The notes beneath the pieces were generated by a model. That model was not told where the DNA came from and did no database searches. It saw only the letters and a list, made by a program, of their open reading frames with translations. Shown here one piece after another: positions 62,040 to 64,000 of a stretch of DNA of 64,000 nucleotides; the stretch's first letter is position 1; the number at the start of each line of letters is the position of its first letter. The stretch comes from Aquimarina sp. U1-2. Lineage in GTDB: Bacteria > Bacteroidota > Bacteroidia > Flavobacteriales > Flavobacteriaceae. The translations under genes and the position numbers were made by a program. The stretch covers positions 62,001 through 126,000 of the forward strand of contig NZ_JAGKIK010000010.1 in the NCBI RefSeq assembly GCF_017897595.1. The letters are read 5' to 3'.

Positions 62040-63869
62040 TTATTCTTTCATAAATTTTGATGTCATAGATTCGCCATGATCTAATTGAATCTCTGCTAAA
62101 TACAGTCCGCCAGGTAATTGATTTACTTGAATATCCACAGATGTTTTTGTAGAAATAGGTTTTGAAAGAACTAGATTCCCATTAAGTGCGAATACCTTTA
62201 CTTGATGCGCTGATGCAGGAAGATCTACTATGGAAAGCACATTATGCACCGGGTTCTGTTTTAAACGAAGTTTTTGGGTATTGTGTATAGTAACCACTTT
62301 TTTATGTTTACTCACCATACAAGCTGGCTGTACAGCAGAGTTGCTAAAACAAATCAATGTTCGACCATCTTTTGATTTTAGAATCAATTGGTTGTTTTGC
62401 AGGGTAACCCAATAACTATTGTCCAAACCAGAAAAACCAGTATTTTTAAGTGTGATTTCTGGTTGCGCATTTTTTAATTGATAATCAGCAGTTTTTGAAA
62501 AATCTATATACCAGCCTGGCGATCCATTATTGGTTTGAAAAGCAAATTTGGAAAGTTCGTCATATTGAGGATTCCATTTAAGCGAAAGATTTACAAAATT
62601 ATATAACAACTGCGAGTCTTCTAAACCTATGATATGAGCGTAGTTAAAATAAACGTTATCTATAGGTTCTAGACCATGAGAATCTGGTAAATATAAAGCA
62701 CAGCCATCATAATTAGTAACTGTTAATAGGATAGAGGCTTCACTAACGTTATTTTTATGATTGATTGCTCTGGCTTTAAGGGTGTACACTCCAGGAGTAA
62801 GACCATTAAGTTCTTGCGAATTAGATGTACCATGCCCCCACGTATAAGGTGCTCTTCTTTCTTTTCTAATAAAATTATCGTTTAAAAATAACTGAACTTC
62901 TTTGATATACCCCCTAGGATCATTAGCGTTAACTTCTACCGCGAGATGATATCCTTCTTGAACCGTTATATGTTCTGATGGTGTTTTGAATGAAACTTCA
63001 AAAGGTTGTTCGTTACCTTCATCGGGATTGCTATTTCCAATCCTTGTTCTAGACACTACAACATCATCAAAATAGGCATATTGATCTTTGGTAGGTTTAA
63101 ATGCATCACTACTGCCCCCAAAAAATGTGGACCAATATATTGTGTTAAGTTGTATATCACCTTCTTCTCTTTGGCGGTAATCTTCATTATTGGTGATGTT
63201 TATTGCCAATTCCCCGTTAAGCCAACCGCGCATAATCCCGTTTCTTTTACCGGGCGAATTAAGTTTGTGATACACTTCGATATGATTCCAGGCTCCTTTT
63301 TTTAATTTTACCTGATCGGGTTGCGGCCCGTATTGTTCATCATACGGATCTGTCAAACTCCAGTTTACAGAAGCCGTCCAATCCTCCCAAGATGGCCGTG
63401 TTTCGAAATGATTATAAAACTCTAAAAGTCCATCTTCTCTCCACATCAAACGCAAAGACATATTTCTATTATTGGTTTGATAGCCCAATCCTGGTAATTT
63501 GGCACCGGCACGAAATTCAAAATCTCTTGGGATATAAACACGATAACTAAAATACAATTCATCAAAAGATGCATAATTATCCCAAAATACTTTTGTATGC
63601 ATACCACTATCATTGGTTTTTACTTTTCCTTTGGGGTATTTTACTTTAAGCACATTTCCTTGTCCTTGAAAAGTTTCGATAGAAACTCTACCTTCATCGG
63701 CACCTTTACAAAAATTCGCACCTAAAGCTGCTTTCATTTCTTCCTCATTGTACTGCCCTGAAGATAGGTGATCAAAATTATTTTCGTATATAGCATCTTG
63801 ACTCCAAACAGTTACTGTTGCTAATAACAGTACTATAGGGATAAGATTTTTTTGAGTGAAAAATGTCAT
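62040..63869 (-). CDS. PL14-like polysaccharide lyase, modular, T9SS-exported
   Basis: 609 aa. Signal peptide (LIPIVLLLATVTVWSQ). Residues about 25-275 match the polysaccharide lyase 14/alginate-lyase beta-jelly-roll pattern: SYRVYIPRDFEFRAGAKLPG, NNRNMSLRLMWREDGLLEFY, then AYFDDVVVSRT. An Ig-like domain (VSFKTPSEHITVQEGYHL), an unrecognised 100-residue region and a type IX tail (LRLKQNPVHNVLSIVDLP) follow. PL14 enzymes cut alginate or glucuronan. Start ATG at 63869; it begins the chain of four T9SS proteins on this strand. Confidence 0.82.
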   Translation of the reverse strand: MTFFTQKNLIPIVLLLATVTVWSQDAIYENNFDHLSSGQYNEEEMKAALGANFCKGADEGRVSIETFQGQGNVLKVKYPKGKVKTNDSGMHTKVFWDNYASFDELYFSYRVYIPRDFEFRAGAKLPGLGYQTNNRNMSLRLMWREDGLLEFYNHFETRPSWEDWTASVNWSLTDPYDEQYGPQPDQVKLKKGAWNHIEVYHKLNSPGKRNGIMRGWLNGELAINITNNEDYRQREEGDIQLNTIYWSTFFGGSSDAFKPTKDQYAYFDDVVVSRTRIGNSNPDEGNEQPFEVSFKTPSEHITVQEGYHLAVEVNANDPRGYIKEVQLFLNDNFIRKERRAPYTWGHGTSNSQELNGLTPGVYTLKARAINHKNNVSEASILLTVTNYDGCALYLPDSHGLEPIDNVYFNYAHIIGLEDSQLLYNFVNLSLKWNPQYDELSKFAFQTNNGSPGWYIDFSKTADYQLKNAQPEITLKNTGFSGLDNSYWVTLQNNQLILKSKDGRTLICFSNSAVQPACMVSKHKKVVTIHNTQKLRLKQNPVHNVLSIVDLPASAHQVKVFALNGNLVLSKPISTKTSVDIQVNQLPGGLYLAEIQLDHGESMTSKFMKE

Positions 63870-64000
63870 AATTAGGGTTTTAAAGTTAGTAGAGAGACCA
63901 TTTGAAAAGCATACGAACCACGTTCATCTTTAAGAAAAGTTTTCATTTTGATTCTTATTTTTGAGCAGTAACTTACATTACAAATTCATTCGCTTTCTTT
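63870..64000. other. Upstream region of the PL14-like gene
   Basis: No further gene can be supported before the window ends. On the minus strand a short frame from about 63946 stops after 24 codons; it looks like chance. Confidence 0.5.

Noticed and set aside
63875..63949. A 24-codon minus-strand frame before the PL14-like gene
   Set aside because: Too short and without leader or core features; it could be read by chance in an AT-rich 5' region.
1..64000. CRISPR array, prophage or insertion sequence
   Set aside because: No regularly spaced direct repeats, no transposase or integrase motif, and no phage structural gene were seen. The hairpin repeats are intergenic and non-coding.

Overview
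The window comes from a member of the Bacteroidota, most likely a marine Flavobacteriaceae (Aquimarina-like; genus is inference). Support: AT-rich DNA, promoter-like TAnnTTTG boxes, no Shine-Dalgarno preference, Bacteroidota lipoprotein signals, type IX secretion (T9SS) C-terminal tails, TPR-membrane-AraC and LytS/LytTR regulators, and small double-glycine leader peptides. No phage, transposase or CRISPR array was seen.

Layout. 1-7.6 kb: a cut-off NHL-repeat lipoprotein, mfd, a flavin disulfide-reductase-like enzyme and a TspO relative. 7.6-11.7 kb: a palindromic repeat, three orphan GG-leader-like peptides, a TPR/AraC regulator and a TerB-like protein. 11.7-15 kb: a four-gene operon of coiled-coil protein, coiled-coil/possible longin-roadblock protein, Rab-like GTPase and hybrid histidine kinase. 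15-21.4 kb: fbp, GNAT, aspartate kinase, OlsF-like acyltransferase and MscS. 21.4-25 kb: ArsR/DUF6428/ArsC, TM2, DUF4199 and LuxR proteins. 25-36 kb: dehydrogenase, two beta-propeller lipoproteins, Gfo/Idh/MocA oxidoreductase, thioesterase, mgtE, rsmA, DUF4286 and a TPR protein. 36.5-38.3 kb: two AT-rich secreted orphans. 38.3-45.5 kb: serS, a further GG-leader peptide, HTTM protein, ribF, pth, rplY, prs and tRNA-Leu. 45.7-49.4 kb: an AraC-type regulator followed by two lipoprotein genes whose upstream regions are duplicates. 49.5-64 kb: a LytTR/LytS pair and four large T9SS-exported polysaccharide-degradation proteins (alginate-lyase-like, beta-helix, DUF5060 glycosidase-like, PL14-like) built from shared modules.

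How parts work together. The last 12 kb looks like an uronate-polysaccharide (probably alginate) degradation locus whose SusC/SusD partners, if any, lie outside. The 45.7-49.4 kb locus is the best candidate for something undescribed: the first lipoprotein resembles aerolysin/ETX-MTX2 pore formers, the second ends in an eight-cysteine bacteriocin-like tail, and both sit behind the same TGTC-N17-TGTC direct repeat. The second candidate is the Rab-like GTPase operon, which links a eukaryote-like GTPase to two coiled-coil partners and a hybrid kinase.

Between genes there are several repeat families: a roughly 170-210 bp long-hairpin element in four full and several end-only copies, a roughly 65 bp leader repeat placed 27 bp before two unrelated genes, REP-like palindromes, two copies of a Flavobacteria-typical structured element, and a GC-rich stem-rich segment after mgtE. 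All assignments are by reading; no database search was run.
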